This document shows, piece by piece, positions 13,781-21,077 of a stretch of DNA of 51,154 bases. This DNA comes from Candidatus Kaiserbacteria bacterium (GTDB taxonomy: Bacteria; Patescibacteriota; Minisyncoccia; Phycocordibacterales; Phycocordibacteraceae): assembly GCA_016194455.1 (NCBI GenBank), contig JACQBN010000022.1:1-51154 (forward strand), read 5' to 3'. Both the position numbers and the translations under genes were made by a program. The notes below the pieces were generated by a model that saw only the letters and a list, made by a program, of their open reading frames with translations, did no database searches and had not been told where the DNA came from. Numbering within the stretch: position 1 is the first letter of the stretch; the number at the start of each line of letters is the position of its first letter.

Positions 13781-14377
13781 TCAGCGGGTGTTCGCGAACT
13801 GCGTGGCAGCGTCGAGGCCGAGCGTGGCAAAAAGTTTCGCGGCCTCTGCGGCTTTTTTGAAAACTTTCTTCGCGGCCGCCTCCTCGCTTGGCTTCCACTT
13901 GCCGATCACGTGGTTGAGGACTTTCTCATCGCCCGAAACTTTCTTCGCCTGATGGCGCTTCCCGGCTCCGCTAATCCCGATCTTGAGTTGCGCGAACGCG
14001 TCGGTCTTGAGGGCGCGCATAACGCTCTCCACGCCCTTGTGCCCGCCCGAGCCGCGCGCGAAGGTCATCTTGAGCGCCCCAAGCGGGAGATCAAGGTCGT
14101 CACGAATGATAAGTAAATCCCTCGCGGCCCTTACACTTTTGACAAGCGCAGATGCGGCCCTGCCTGAATTATTCATCATCGTCTCGGGGAGCGCGAGCAT
14201 TGCCTTCGCCTTCCCAATCTTCCCCTCCAGGATGAGCGCGTTCGCTTTTTTATTGAAAACGAAATCAGGGAAACCTTCTTGTGTTGCGAGGAGCGCGACT
14301 GCGGTGCGGCCCGCGTTGTGTCGCGTCTTCTCATATTCCTTCCCAGGATTCCCGAGCCCCATGATGACGATTGACAT
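13781..14377 (-). CDS. pth: Peptidyl-tRNA hydrolase
   Basis: A 198-residue enzyme that releases peptides from prematurely dropped peptidyl-tRNA. It shows the family start MGLGNPGKEYEKTRHNAG with Asn10 and catalytic His20, then LPETMMNNSG, LLIIRDDLDLPLG and GSGGHKGVESV. In E. coli the last motif is GGHNG and its Asn114 contacts the substrate; here it is Lys. The C-terminal lid helix is Ala/Lys-rich. TGCTATCAT ends six bases before the ATG at 14377, predicting a leaderless mRNA; the long frame upstream of this ATG is spurious. Divergent from lepB. Confidence 0.95.
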   Translation of the reverse strand: MSIVIMGLGNPGKEYEKTRHNAGRTAVALLATQEGFPDFVFNKKANALILEGKIGKAKAMLALPETMMNNSGRAASALVKSVRAARDLLIIRDDLDLPLGALKMTFARGSGGHKGVESVMRALKTDAFAQLKIGISGAGKRHQAKKVSGDEKVLNHVIGKWKPSEEAAAKKVFKKAAEAAKLFATLGLDAATQFANTR

Positions 14378-14383
14378 GCGCGG

Positions 14384-14389
14384 ATGATA
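14384..14389 (-). promoter_or_regulatory. -10 element of pth
   Basis: TGCTATCAT on the minus strand; the hexamer TATCAT ends 6 bases before the ATG at 14377. Confidence 0.6.
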
Positions 14390-14404
14390 GCATGCCCCCT
14401 GAAG

Positions 14405-14432
14405 TTGCATTGCAGAGCGAGGCGCGTACAAT
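14405..14432 (+). promoter_or_regulatory. Promoter of lepB
   Basis: -35 TTGCAT (14405-14410), 16-base spacer, -10 TACAAT (14427-14432), eight bases before the ATG at 14441. Predicted leaderless. Confidence 0.6.
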
Positions 14433-14440
14433 GCCTCCAC

Positions 14441-14995
14441 ATGCAACGTGTTGGTAGCGAATTGCTCAAGGATCTTTTCACCCTCGCGCTCCTCATTGTG
14501 CTTATCGTGCTGCCCCTGCGCGCATTCGTGGTCTCGCCGTTTGTCGTGGATGGGGAATCTATGCATCCGACATTTGAGAACTTAGACTACCTGCTCATTG
14601 ACGAGATCAGTTACGACTTCTCCGCGCCCGCGCGCGATCAGGTCATCGTTTTTCGCTATCCCAATGACCCCTCGGTCTTCTATATCAAACGCATCATTGG
14701 CTTGCCGAACGAGACGATAGAGATCAGCCGCGGCGTCGTCTCCATCAAGAAGGCGGATGGCACCACCATCACTCTCACCGAGCCCTACATCGCCGCCGAG
14801 GACGCGACCTACACCGAGAATTTCACGCTCGGTCCCGGAGAATATTTCGTCATGGGCGACAATCGCCCCAACAGCTCGGATTCAAGGGTCTGGGGTGCCC
14901 TGCCCCGGAGCGACATCATCGGACATGTGTTCCTGCGGCTCTTGCCGATCGCGCGCGCAGGATTCCTGCCTGGCGCGTTCCACCCCTCGCCATGA
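14441..14995 (+). CDS. lepB: Signal peptidase I
   Basis: A 184-residue membrane protease that removes signal peptides from secreted proteins. One N-terminal helix (about 11-31) is followed by box B VDGESMHPTF with nucleophile Ser40, box D YIKRIIGLPNETI with general-base Lys83, and box E VMGDNRPNSSDSRVWG. The start at 14441 follows a leaderless-type promoter; longer frames are not conserved. The next gene overlaps its stop by four bases (ATGA). Likely clients in this window are pilin paralogues B, C, D and F. Confidence 0.95.
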   Translation: MQRVGSELLKDLFTLALLIVLIVLPLRAFVVSPFVVDGESMHPTFENLDYLLIDEISYDFSAPARDQVIVFRYPNDPSVFYIKRIIGLPNETIEISRGVVSIKKADGTTITLTEPYIAAEDATYTENFTLGPGEYFVMGDNRPNSSDSRVWGALPRSDIIGHVFLRLLPIARAGFLPGAFHPSP

Positions 14996-16131
14996 CCCGG
15001 GATACGCTCCGCGCTGAAGACATTCTCCGCCGCGCACATGCGGTCGGGCAGTACTACGGCTTCACGCCGCTCACTGCGCTCGCGGCGACTGCGCGCGGAC
15101 AGAATAAAAAGGCGGAGTATCCCGAGACGATGGCGGGGGTCGTGCTCGATCCCCTGGCCGAGCTCGTCGCCGGTTTCCTCAAGCACTGCCGAGCGCTCGT
15201 GCCCTCCGCCCGCACGCCGCTCTTCCTCTGGCACAGCAACATCGCGCCCGGGCGCCCCGCGCCGCGCAAGGTGAACGTGCAGTTTCATGCTCTGGGGAGC
15301 GACCGGCCACTCGCTGACGCGCTCGTGATCCGCGCGCTCGTGGCGCTCACCCGCGATCTCACCGGGCGTGAACCGGTGGTGCGCATCAACTCTATGGGTG
15401 ACAAGGAGACCCGCGCGCGCTATGCGCGCGAACTCGGAAATTTTTTCAAGAAGCGCGCGCAGACACTGCCCGAGGAATGCGTCAACTCTGCCAAGCATGA
15501 CGTCTTCGCGGCCGCCGAGCTCGCGGTGGCGAAGATGTGCGCCGAGGATTTGCCCTCGCCCACCGACCACCTGAGCGATCAGAGCCGCAAGCGCTTTGAG
15601 GAACTGTTGGAATATCTGGAGCGGACCAAAACGCCCTACGAGCTCTCGCACACGTTGATCAGCCGCGGACCATCCTGGAGCGAAACGTGTTTTGAAATCA
15701 GCGCTGCAGGGGAACGTGTCGCGTGGGGTTCGCGCTACGGTGACCTCGCGCGGCATTTCTTCAAGACTCTCCCGACCCCGGCGGTCGGCGCCGTGCTCCA
15801 CGTCGCTGCTCTAAGGGGCGCGGTGGCAAAAGCGAAGAAGCCCCCGCGGCTGCGGTTCGCTTTCGTCCATATCGGGGACGAAGCGAAGCAGCTCTCGCTT
15901 GGGCTCGCCGAGGAATTCAAGAAGGCGCGCCTTGCGCTCTCGCAGGACATTGGGCTCGAGTCGCTTGCCGAGCAAATGCATCTCGTGGAGCGCCGTAATC
16001 CCTCCTATCTCCTCATCATGGGCCGCAAGGAGGCGCTCGAGCATTCCGCGATACTCCGCAACCGCCTGACGCAAGAGGAGTGGGTCCTCCCGCTCGCCAA
16101 ACTCACCGACCGTTTACGCTCCATCGGCTGA
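14992..16131 (+). CDS. Histidyl-tRNA synthetase-like protein with degenerate active site
   Basis: A 379-residue protein related to the HisRS/HisZ class II synthetase core. Recognisable parts are FLWHSNIAPGRPAPRKVNVQFHALGSDRPLADALVI (motif 2 region), VRINSMGDKETRARYARELGNFF (the HisRS N-x-x-G-D-x-E-x-R-x-x-Y block), TLISRGPSWSETCFEI where HisRS has RGLDYYTGTVFE, and a C-terminal alpha/beta part like the anticodon-binding domain (FAFVHIGDEAKQ, SYLLIMGRKEAL). The motif 2 Phe-Arg-x-Glu and the His-binding signature are not conserved, so aminoacylation is unlikely. A regulatory (HisZ-like) or other role is possible; no his biosynthesis genes are nearby. It overlaps lepB by four bases. Confidence 0.75.
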   Translation: MTRDTLRAEDILRRAHAVGQYYGFTPLTALAATARGQNKKAEYPETMAGVVLDPLAELVAGFLKHCRALVPSARTPLFLWHSNIAPGRPAPRKVNVQFHALGSDRPLADALVIRALVALTRDLTGREPVVRINSMGDKETRARYARELGNFFKKRAQTLPEECVNSAKHDVFAAAELAVAKMCAEDLPSPTDHLSDQSRKRFEELLEYLERTKTPYELSHTLISRGPSWSETCFEISAAGERVAWGSRYGDLARHFFKTLPTPAVGAVLHVAALRGAVAKAKKPPRLRFAFVHIGDEAKQLSLGLAEEFKKARLALSQDIGLESLAEQMHLVERRNPSYLLIMGRKEALEHSAILRNRLTQEEWVLPLAKLTDRLRSIG

Positions 16132-16191
16132 CTCGCCCGGGCTCTTTGGTGCTACGCTCTGTAGCGGAGCCGGGGCAGAAGGGAGAACGGC

Positions 16192-16296
16192 ATGTGCACA
16201 AACGCGCTCGTCTATATCGGGCTGCTCGCGTTCCTCTGCGCCATTGCGTATCTCGCGCGCGCCGAAATCGACTACCCTGACTGCGGCGGCTTCTAG
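16192..16296 (+). CDS. Small 34-aa single-pass membrane protein
   Basis: The ATG at 16192 follows GAAGGGAGAA, a good Shine-Dalgarno site. The peptide has one membrane helix (NALVYIGLLAFLCAIAYLA, residues 4-22) and a short acidic tail (EIDYPDCGGF) with a Cys. The TAG stop lies in the loop of a strong terminator hairpin, so gene and terminator overlap. A TGCTACGCT element (hexamer 16153-16158) 33 bases upstream may be its promoter. This compact promoter-SD-ORF-terminator unit supports a real small protein; the function is unknown. Confidence 0.6.
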   Translation: MCTNALVYIGLLAFLCAIAYLARAEIDYPDCGGF

Positions 16297-16311
16297 CCGC
16301 CGCGTTTTCTT
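16283..16311 (+). terminator. Rho-independent terminator overlapping the 34-aa gene
   Basis: Eight-bp stem GCGGCGGC/GCCGCCGC (16283-16290 with 16296-16303), loop TTCTA, then GTTTTCTTG. Confidence 0.85.
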
Positions 16312-16338
16312 GCTCCCCCGCCAGGGGCGTGCTAGAGT
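16310..16338 (+). promoter_or_regulatory. Promoter of rpsU
   Basis: -35-like TTGCTC (16310-16315), 17-base spacer, TGC plus TAGAGT (16333-16338), nine bases before the ATG at 16348. Predicted leaderless or nearly so. Confidence 0.6.
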
Positions 16339-16347
16339 CTTCTCCAC

Positions 16348-16620
16348 ATGACTGGGAGCACGCGAGTCGAAGTCCGACGCGGGAAGAACGAGAGTTCCTC
16401 CGCGCTCATTCGTCGTTTCTCCCGCCGGGCGCAAGGGCTTGGCCTTGTGCGCGAGATGCGCGAGCGTCGCTATCACGAGCGCTCGCGTTCTAAAAATGTA
16501 GACCACAAGCGCGCGATGATCTCCAAGCTCCGCCGCGAGAAGTACAACGAACTCGTGAAGTTGGGTAAGATCGACCCCGCCGCGCGCCGCACGAAAGGTC
16601 CGAAGGGGAAGAAAAAGTAG
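16348..16620 (+). CDS. rpsU: 30S ribosomal protein S21
   Basis: A 90-residue basic protein with the S21 pattern VEVRRGKNESSSALIRRFSRRAQGLGLVREMRERRYHER. A longer basic C-terminus than E. coli (71 aa) ends RTKGPKGKKK. S21 binds the 30S platform near the 3' end of 16S rRNA and affects initiation; its presence is notable where many messages look leaderless. It has a leaderless-type promoter and is followed by ybeY after 20 bases, giving a probable rpsU-ybeY-ftsA unit. Confidence 0.9.
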   Translation: MTGSTRVEVRRGKNESSSALIRRFSRRAQGLGLVREMRERRYHERSRSKNVDHKRAMISKLRREKYNELVKLGKIDPAARRTKGPKGKKK

Positions 16621-16640
16621 TTCGATTACGCGCTTACCGC

Positions 16641-17075
16641 ATGCGTCGCCCAGATTTCCCCTACTCCGAAATCGCGGCTTCTGTGCTTCCAGGGTGGGAG
16701 ATCTCACTCGCGTTCGTCACGCCAAAAGTTGCGAAAGCTTTGAATAAAAAACTGCGCGGTAAGAACTACACTCCAAATGTGCTCTCGTATCAGGCGGGCG
16801 AGAAGAGTGGTGAGGTGATCATCTGCCTTAGGGAAGCGGGGCGACAGGCTCCGGAGTACGGGATGAGCCCGAGGCACTTTGTGCTCTGCCTGTTTATTCA
16901 CGCACTTCTCCATTTGGCGGGGAGGCGCCATGGCTCTACAATGGAGAAACGCGAACGGACGCTCTGTAAGAAGTGGAGTGTCTTCCCGCGCCCTTATGTC
17001 TCGACGCATCGCCACCGGCATCGATATCGGCACCTACCAGGTCAAGCTGGTGGTCGTCGAGGAGATCGTCGATAA
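16641..17075 (+). CDS. ybeY: Endoribonuclease YbeY-like (rRNA maturation factor)
   Basis: A 144-residue frame. The zinc site appears as IHALLHLAGRRHGSTME (the HxxxHxxxxxH pattern; the usual first HG is HA), preceded by VTPKVAKALNKKLRGKNYTPNVLSY and EVIICLREA, as in YbeY. The enzyme trims 16S rRNA ends. The family fold ends about residue 114 (MEKRERTLCKKW); the last 30 residues are His/Arg-rich and read through the first 80 bases of ftsA in another frame. Either the overlap is real or a frameshift or sequence error removed a nearer stop. No Shine-Dalgarno site is seen. Confidence 0.82.
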   Translation: MRRPDFPYSEIAASVLPGWEISLAFVTPKVAKALNKKLRGKNYTPNVLSYQAGEKSGEVIICLREAGRQAPEYGMSPRHFVLCLFIHALLHLAGRRHGSTMEKRERTLCKKWSVFPRPYVSTHRHRHRYRHLPGQAGGRRGDRR

Positions 17076-18153
17076 GCGCTCCGGCCGGACGCTGCGCATC
17101 ATCGGCACCGGGCTTGCGGAGTCCAAAGGACTCCGGAACGGCTACATCGTCAACAAAGAGGAAGTGACCGAGAGCGTGGAGGAGGCCAAGCGCCAGGCGC
17201 AGGCAACCGCGCAGGTCCCCATCAAGAGCGGCTTCCTCGCGATTGGCGGCATTTCGCTTGACGAGGCGCGTGCCTCGGGTGAGGCGATCGTCAGCCGCGC
17301 TGATCAGGAGATAACGGGGCTCGATCTCGAGAAGGCCGCACTCTCTGCGCGCGAGAGCGCCTCGCCCGCCTTCCTCAACCACCGCGTGCTTCACGACATC
17401 CCGACCGAGTACCGCATCGATGGGGTTCGCGTCCTCGGCAGCCCCGTGGGGGTGAAGGGCGTGCGACTCGAGGCCGATCACCTCTTTGTCACCTGCCTCT
17501 CGCAGCACGCTGATGCTCTCGTGCGCGCGGTGGAGGACGCGGAGATTGAGGTCGTCGATCAGCTTGCCTCGCCCTTGGCGGGCGCGAACGTGCTTCTCTC
17601 TAAGGAACAGCAGCGTAAGGGCTGCGTACTCGCGAACATCGGCGCAGAGACGGTCTCCATCGTCATCTACGATGAGGGCATTCCCGTCTCGGTCAAGGTC
17701 TTCCCGACCGGGAGCTCGCATATCACCGACGACATTGCTTTAGGGCTGCGGATCTCGCTCGAGGAGGCCGAGCGGGTGAAGGTGGGCAGACTCGCGGGCG
17801 CGATGTATCCGCGCAAAAAGGTGGACGACTTCATCGCTGCGCGGGTTGAGACGATGTTCACGCTTATTGATAAGCACTTGAAGTCGCTCGGGCGGCGCGG
17901 CCCTCTGCCCGCCGGAGTCATCATCTCGGGCGGGGGCGCCGGAATCGGCGCGGTGAGCGATATTGCGAAAGGGACGTTGAAGCTCCCGGCGCGCGTCGCG
18001 GAGTTCCGTCTCTCCTCTGACACGAAGATTCGGGACGCGACCTGGGCGGTCGCCTACGGGCTCGCGCTCTGGGGCCTCACGGGCGATACGGATGCCTCAC
18101 GGCGTGGCATCGGCTCCTCTTTTTCAAGATTTTTGCGCCAGTTCTTGCCTTAA
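16996..18153 (+). CDS. ftsA: Cell division protein FtsA
   Basis: A 385-residue actin-like protein that tethers FtsZ to the membrane. It shows the phosphate-1 motif TGIDIGTYQVKLVVVE at the start, an SHS2-type 1C insertion (FLAIGGISLDEARASGEAIVSRA), IGAETVSIVIYDEG (phosphate 2) and VIISGGGAGIGAVSDIA (adenosine motif). The last residues SSFSRFLRQFLP form the amphipathic membrane-targeting helix typical of FtsA. The start at 16996 (MSRRIATG) fits the family; its first 80 bases overlap the ybeY frame. A TACAAT at 16936-16941 could be a promoter with a leader of about 50 bases. ftsZ follows. Confidence 0.92.
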   Translation: MSRRIATGIDIGTYQVKLVVVEEIVDKRSGRTLRIIGTGLAESKGLRNGYIVNKEEVTESVEEAKRQAQATAQVPIKSGFLAIGGISLDEARASGEAIVSRADQEITGLDLEKAALSARESASPAFLNHRVLHDIPTEYRIDGVRVLGSPVGVKGVRLEADHLFVTCLSQHADALVRAVEDAEIEVVDQLASPLAGANVLLSKEQQRKGCVLANIGAETVSIVIYDEGIPVSVKVFPTGSSHITDDIALGLRISLEEAERVKVGRLAGAMYPRKKVDDFIAARVETMFTLIDKHLKSLGRRGPLPAGVIISGGGAGIGAVSDIAKGTLKLPARVAEFRLSSDTKIRDATWAVAYGLALWGLTGDTDASRRGIGSSFSRFLRQFLP

Positions 18154-18162
18154 TGTCAATAT

Positions 18163-18189
18163 TTGCATACCTGCGCAGGGTGCTATGAT
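18163..18189 (+). promoter_or_regulatory. Promoter of ftsZ
   Basis: TTGCAT (18163-18168), 15-base spacer, TGC plus TATGAT (18184-18189), 16 bases before the ATG at 18206. It lies just after the ftsA stop. Confidence 0.5.
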
Positions 18190-18205
18190 GGGCCGAATCG
18201 CACGT

Positions 18206-19435
18206 ATGGCTAAACGCGTCCATTCCCCCATTGAAAGTTTCGCGCGCATTCGCGTCATTGGGGTCGGCGGCTCGGGCGGCAACGCCATCAATCACATGAT
18301 CAACTCCAAAGTGCGCGGAGTGGAGTTCATCGCCATCAACTCCGACGCGCAGGATCTGCACCGCTCGCTCGGAAGGAAGAAGGTTCACATCGGCAAGAGC
18401 CTGACCCGCGGGCTCGGGACCGGCATGAATCCAGAACTTGGGAAGCGCGCCGCGGAAGAGACGCGCCAACAGATCCAGGAGGCGCTCCAGGGCTCGGATA
18501 TGGTCTTCATCACCTGCGGTATGGGCGGCGGCACCGGCACCGGCGCCTCGGCCGTCATCGCGAAGATCGCGAAGGAGCTCGGCGCGCTCACCATCGCGAT
18601 CGTCACGCGGCCCTTCAGCTTCGAGGGCGCGCAGCGCAAGGACATCGCCGAGCGCGGCCTCGCAGAGCTCAAGAAGGAGGTGGACGCCTACATCGTCATC
18701 TCTAACGACCGCCTGCTGAGCGTCGCGGATCAGACGCTCTCACTGAAGGATGCGTTCGCGCTCTGCGACGAGGTGCTCCGCGAGGCGGTGGAGGGCGTTT
18801 CCGACATTATCCGCACCCCGGGCGATATCAATACGGACTTCAACGACATCAAGGCGATCATGGAGGGTGCGGGGCCAGCACTCATGGGCATCGGCATCTC
18901 AGAGGGCGAGAAGCGCTCGGCCGAGGCCGCGCAGCGGGCGGTCAGCTCGCCCTTGCTCGATATCTCTATCTCGGGCGCGAAAGGAGTGCTCTGGGTTGTC
19001 GCGCACTCGGACGATCTGGGCATCCAAGAGGTCCACGAAGCCTCGAAGATCATCAGCGACTCGGTGGACAAGAGCGCGAAGATTATCTGGGGAGTGATGA
19101 AGGACAACAAACTCAAGAAGGGCCAGGTCCGCATCATCGTGATCGCGACCGGTTTCCCCGAGGCGCCGTCCCACTTCGCGCGCGGCGAGCGTTCCCTCTT
19201 CTCGCTGCCGCTCGAGCGCAAAGAGGAGGAGCGGGGAAAGATGTATCACGAACCGAAGCGGGAGGAGCCGAAGGTCAAGGAGCCTGAGCCGCCCGCAAAG
19301 GAGGAACGTGAGGAGCCGATCGTCACCGCCGCGCCCCGCAAGAGCGAGAGTGTAGCGCCTGCGCCGCCTATTGTTGAAGAGGAGGACGGCACCTGGGGTG
19401 CAATCCCGAGCTTCCTCCGGCGCCACAAGAAATAG
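18206..19435 (+). CDS. ftsZ: Cell division protein FtsZ
   Basis: A 409-residue tubulin homologue that forms the division ring. N-terminal IRVIGVGGSGGNAINHM, the tubulin signature GMGGGTGTGAS, NDRLLSV and the T7-loop region PGDINTDFNDIKAIM are all present, so GTP binding and hydrolysis should be intact. A Glu/Lys/Pro-rich linker of about 70 residues leads to the conserved C-terminal peptide WGAIPSFLRRHKK, which binds FtsA. The start at 18206 is chosen because upstream ATGs fall within the TATGAT -10 element. The preceding ftsA gene supports the assignment. Confidence 0.97.
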   Translation: MAKRVHSPIESFARIRVIGVGGSGGNAINHMINSKVRGVEFIAINSDAQDLHRSLGRKKVHIGKSLTRGLGTGMNPELGKRAAEETRQQIQEALQGSDMVFITCGMGGGTGTGASAVIAKIAKELGALTIAIVTRPFSFEGAQRKDIAERGLAELKKEVDAYIVISNDRLLSVADQTLSLKDAFALCDEVLREAVEGVSDIIRTPGDINTDFNDIKAIMEGAGPALMGIGISEGEKRSAEAAQRAVSSPLLDISISGAKGVLWVVAHSDDLGIQEVHEASKIISDSVDKSAKIIWGVMKDNKLKKGQVRIIVIATGFPEAPSHFARGERSLFSLPLERKEEERGKMYHEPKREEPKVKEPEPPAKEEREEPIVTAAPRKSESVAPAPPIVEEEDGTWGAIPSFLRRHKK

Positions 19436-19440
19436 TTTTG

Positions 19441-19479
19441 ATACGAAAAGAAATGGGCGCGCCCCCTGGACGCGCCCAT
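19441..19479 (-). terminator. Terminator between ftsZ and the convergent 19485-19997 gene
   Basis: Nine-bp stem ATGGGCGCG/CGCGCCCAT (19453-19461 with 19471-19479), nine-base loop. On the minus strand it is followed by TTCTTTTCG; it may also stop ftsZ transcription. Confidence 0.75.
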
Positions 19480-19484
19480 GCTCA

Positions 19485-19997
19485 TTAGCTCCTTTGAGTA
19501 AAGCCGAGACGTTCTGACTCTTGAACACGACGACGAGCATCTTGCTGCTGCCGTGCCTGCTTCTCGGCGGCCAGCTTTGCTCGCCTTGCGAGGCGCGCTC
19601 GCTGCACTTTGAAGCTGCGCACTGCATCCGTCTTGTTCTGCATCAGTTTCCGAAGAGCGCGCTGCCACTTGAGTGTTGGGTCGAAGTGGTTAACCTTGTA
19701 CTCGCGATCCCTCCACCAGTCGACGCTGAACACCCTAACAGTGCGTTGCATCGCGCAACCGGGGTGGTACCAGATTTTGAGGCCTTCCCCGCCGAACATG
19801 CTGTATCCATACTCGTGGATAAAAGAGAAACCATGAAAACCCTCAAGCACCGTCTTTCCGGAGGTATGGGAGTCATGCACGACGTAATCGTTCTGCGTTC
19901 CAAGCTCTCGAGCGAGCGGGACCGCAAACGCTTCAATGGCCTCAAGAAACTTTTGGCGATCGACAAGCTGCCGATTGGTAACGGTTATTGTGATCAC
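19485..19997 (-). CDS. Unknown 170-aa protein with basic helical C-terminus
   Basis: Starts with GTG at 19997, preceded by GGAGAG at six bases, a good Shine-Dalgarno site. The N-terminal part is alpha/beta (MITITVTNRQ, FLEAIEAFAVPLARELG) with aromatic segments (FHGFSFIHEYGYSMFGG, IWYHPGCAMQRTVRVFSVDWWRD). The last 60 residues form a long Lys/Arg/Gln/Ala helix (RKLMQNKTDAVRSFKVQRAR onward), suggesting nucleic-acid contact. No known family is recognised. Its convergent orientation to ftsZ and own terminator mark it as monocistronic. Confidence 0.6.
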   Translation of the reverse strand: MITITVTNRQLVDRQKFLEAIEAFAVPLARELGTQNDYVVHDSHTSGKTVLEGFHGFSFIHEYGYSMFGGEGLKIWYHPGCAMQRTVRVFSVDWWRDREYKVNHFDPTLKWQRALRKLMQNKTDAVRSFKVQRARLARRAKLAAEKQARQQQDARRRVQESERLGFTQRS

Positions 19998-20068
19998 GCG
20001 TTCTCTCCATCAAAGAGTGTCTGCGGACATCCTACTCTTTGTGCCGGACGCAGTCAAGACACATCTGA

Positions 20069-20074
20069 TATACT
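20069..20074 (+). promoter_or_regulatory. -10 element of the thioredoxin reductase gene
   Basis: TGATATACT; the hexamer TATACT ends 7 bases before the ATG at 20082. Predicted leaderless. Confidence 0.6.
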
Positions 20075-20081
20075 CGTAAAT

Positions 20082-21002
20082 ATGAAAGACTTGCTCATTA
20101 TCGGCGGGGGGCCGGCGGGAGTCGCGGCGGGAGTCTACGCCGCGCGCAAGTTTTTACAAACGACGTTGATTGCCGAAGAGATCGGCGGGCAGTCCATCGT
20201 TTCAGAAGGGATTGAGAATTGGGTCGGCACGCCCAAATTGACCGGGGTTGAGCTCGCGAAGAATCTGAAGGCACATCTCGCCGCGGTGGCAGAGGGGCGC
20301 GTGGAGATGGTGAGCGACCGCGTCGTTTCGCTCGAAAAAGCTGGCGATGCGTTCGTCGCGAAGACAAAAAGCGGCAAAGAATTCTCCGCGCGCGCTGTCT
20401 TGATCACCTCCGGCGCCAGCCGCCGCAAGCTTGATGTGCCCGGGGCGGATAAGTTTGAGAATAAGGGCGTGACCTACTGCGCCTCCTGCGACGGCCCCCT
20501 CTTCGCCGGTCAGGATGTCGCGGTCGTGGGCGGGGGGAACGCCGGCTTCGAGACCGCGCTTCAACTGCTTGCGTATTGCAAGAGCGTCATCTTGTTGCAT
20601 CGCCACAAGGAGTTCAAGGCCGATCCGATCAGCATCGAGAAGGCGCGCGCGCACCCGAACATGCGCATCCTCCCCAACGCCGAGCCGGTGGAGGTGCTCG
20701 GCGAGCAGTTTGTAAGTGGATTGAAATATAAAGACAAAGATTCGGGGGAAATTAAAGAACTTGCGGTTTCCGGTATCTTCGTCGAGGCGGGCGTGATGCC
20801 GAACACAGACTTCGCGAAGAATCTGCTGACGCTCGACACCGTCGGACGCATCATCGTGAACCCGAAGAATCAGCGCACCTCGGTCGCGGGGGTGTGGGCT
20901 GCGGGCGATGCCACCGACGAGCTTTATCATCAGAACAATATCGCCGCGGGCGACGGCGTGAAGGCGCTCGAAGACATCTACCTCTGGCTCAAGATGCGCT
21001 AG
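20082..21002 (+). CDS. trxB: Thioredoxin reductase (FAD-dependent, NAD(P)H)
   Basis: A 306-residue flavoprotein with the low-molecular-weight TrxR layout: FAD motif LLIIGGGPAGVAAGVYAAR at the start, NAD(P)H domain with redox pair CASC in YCASCDGPLF (about residue 133), VAVVGGGNAGFETALQL, and the closing FAD motif GVWAAGDATDE. It transfers electrons to thioredoxin-type proteins. The usual NADPH phosphate-binding HRRxxFR reads HRHKEFKA, so cofactor choice may differ. The ATG at 20082 follows a leaderless-type -10; the long upstream frame crosses the antisense gene and is rejected. Convergent with the next gene over a shared terminator. Confidence 0.93.
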   Translation: MKDLLIIGGGPAGVAAGVYAARKFLQTTLIAEEIGGQSIVSEGIENWVGTPKLTGVELAKNLKAHLAAVAEGRVEMVSDRVVSLEKAGDAFVAKTKSGKEFSARAVLITSGASRRKLDVPGADKFENKGVTYCASCDGPLFAGQDVAVVGGGNAGFETALQLLAYCKSVILLHRHKEFKADPISIEKARAHPNMRILPNAEPVEVLGEQFVSGLKYKDKDSGEIKELAVSGIFVEAGVMPNTDFAKNLLTLDTVGRIIVNPKNQRTSVAGVWAAGDATDELYHQNNIAAGDGVKALEDIYLWLKMR

Positions 21003-21029
21003 AGAGAATGATGGTCGTGGCAATAAAAT

Positions 21030-21060
21030 GGCCCCGGATTCATCCGGGGCCGTCTGTATT
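21030..21060. terminator. Bidirectional terminator between trxB and the 21078-21464 gene
   Basis: Nine-bp stem GGCCCCGGA/TCCGGGGCC (21030-21038 with 21043-21051), loop TTCA. The plus side continues GTCTGTATTTT and the minus side ATTTTATTG. Confidence 0.82.
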
Positions 21061-21077
21061 TTGAGTGCGAGGGGCAA

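Noticed and set aside
19521-20081. Long N-terminal extension of thioredoxin reductase
   Set aside because: Antisense to the 19485-19997 gene; the FAD motif starts immediately after the ATG at 20082, which has a -10 element seven bases upstream.
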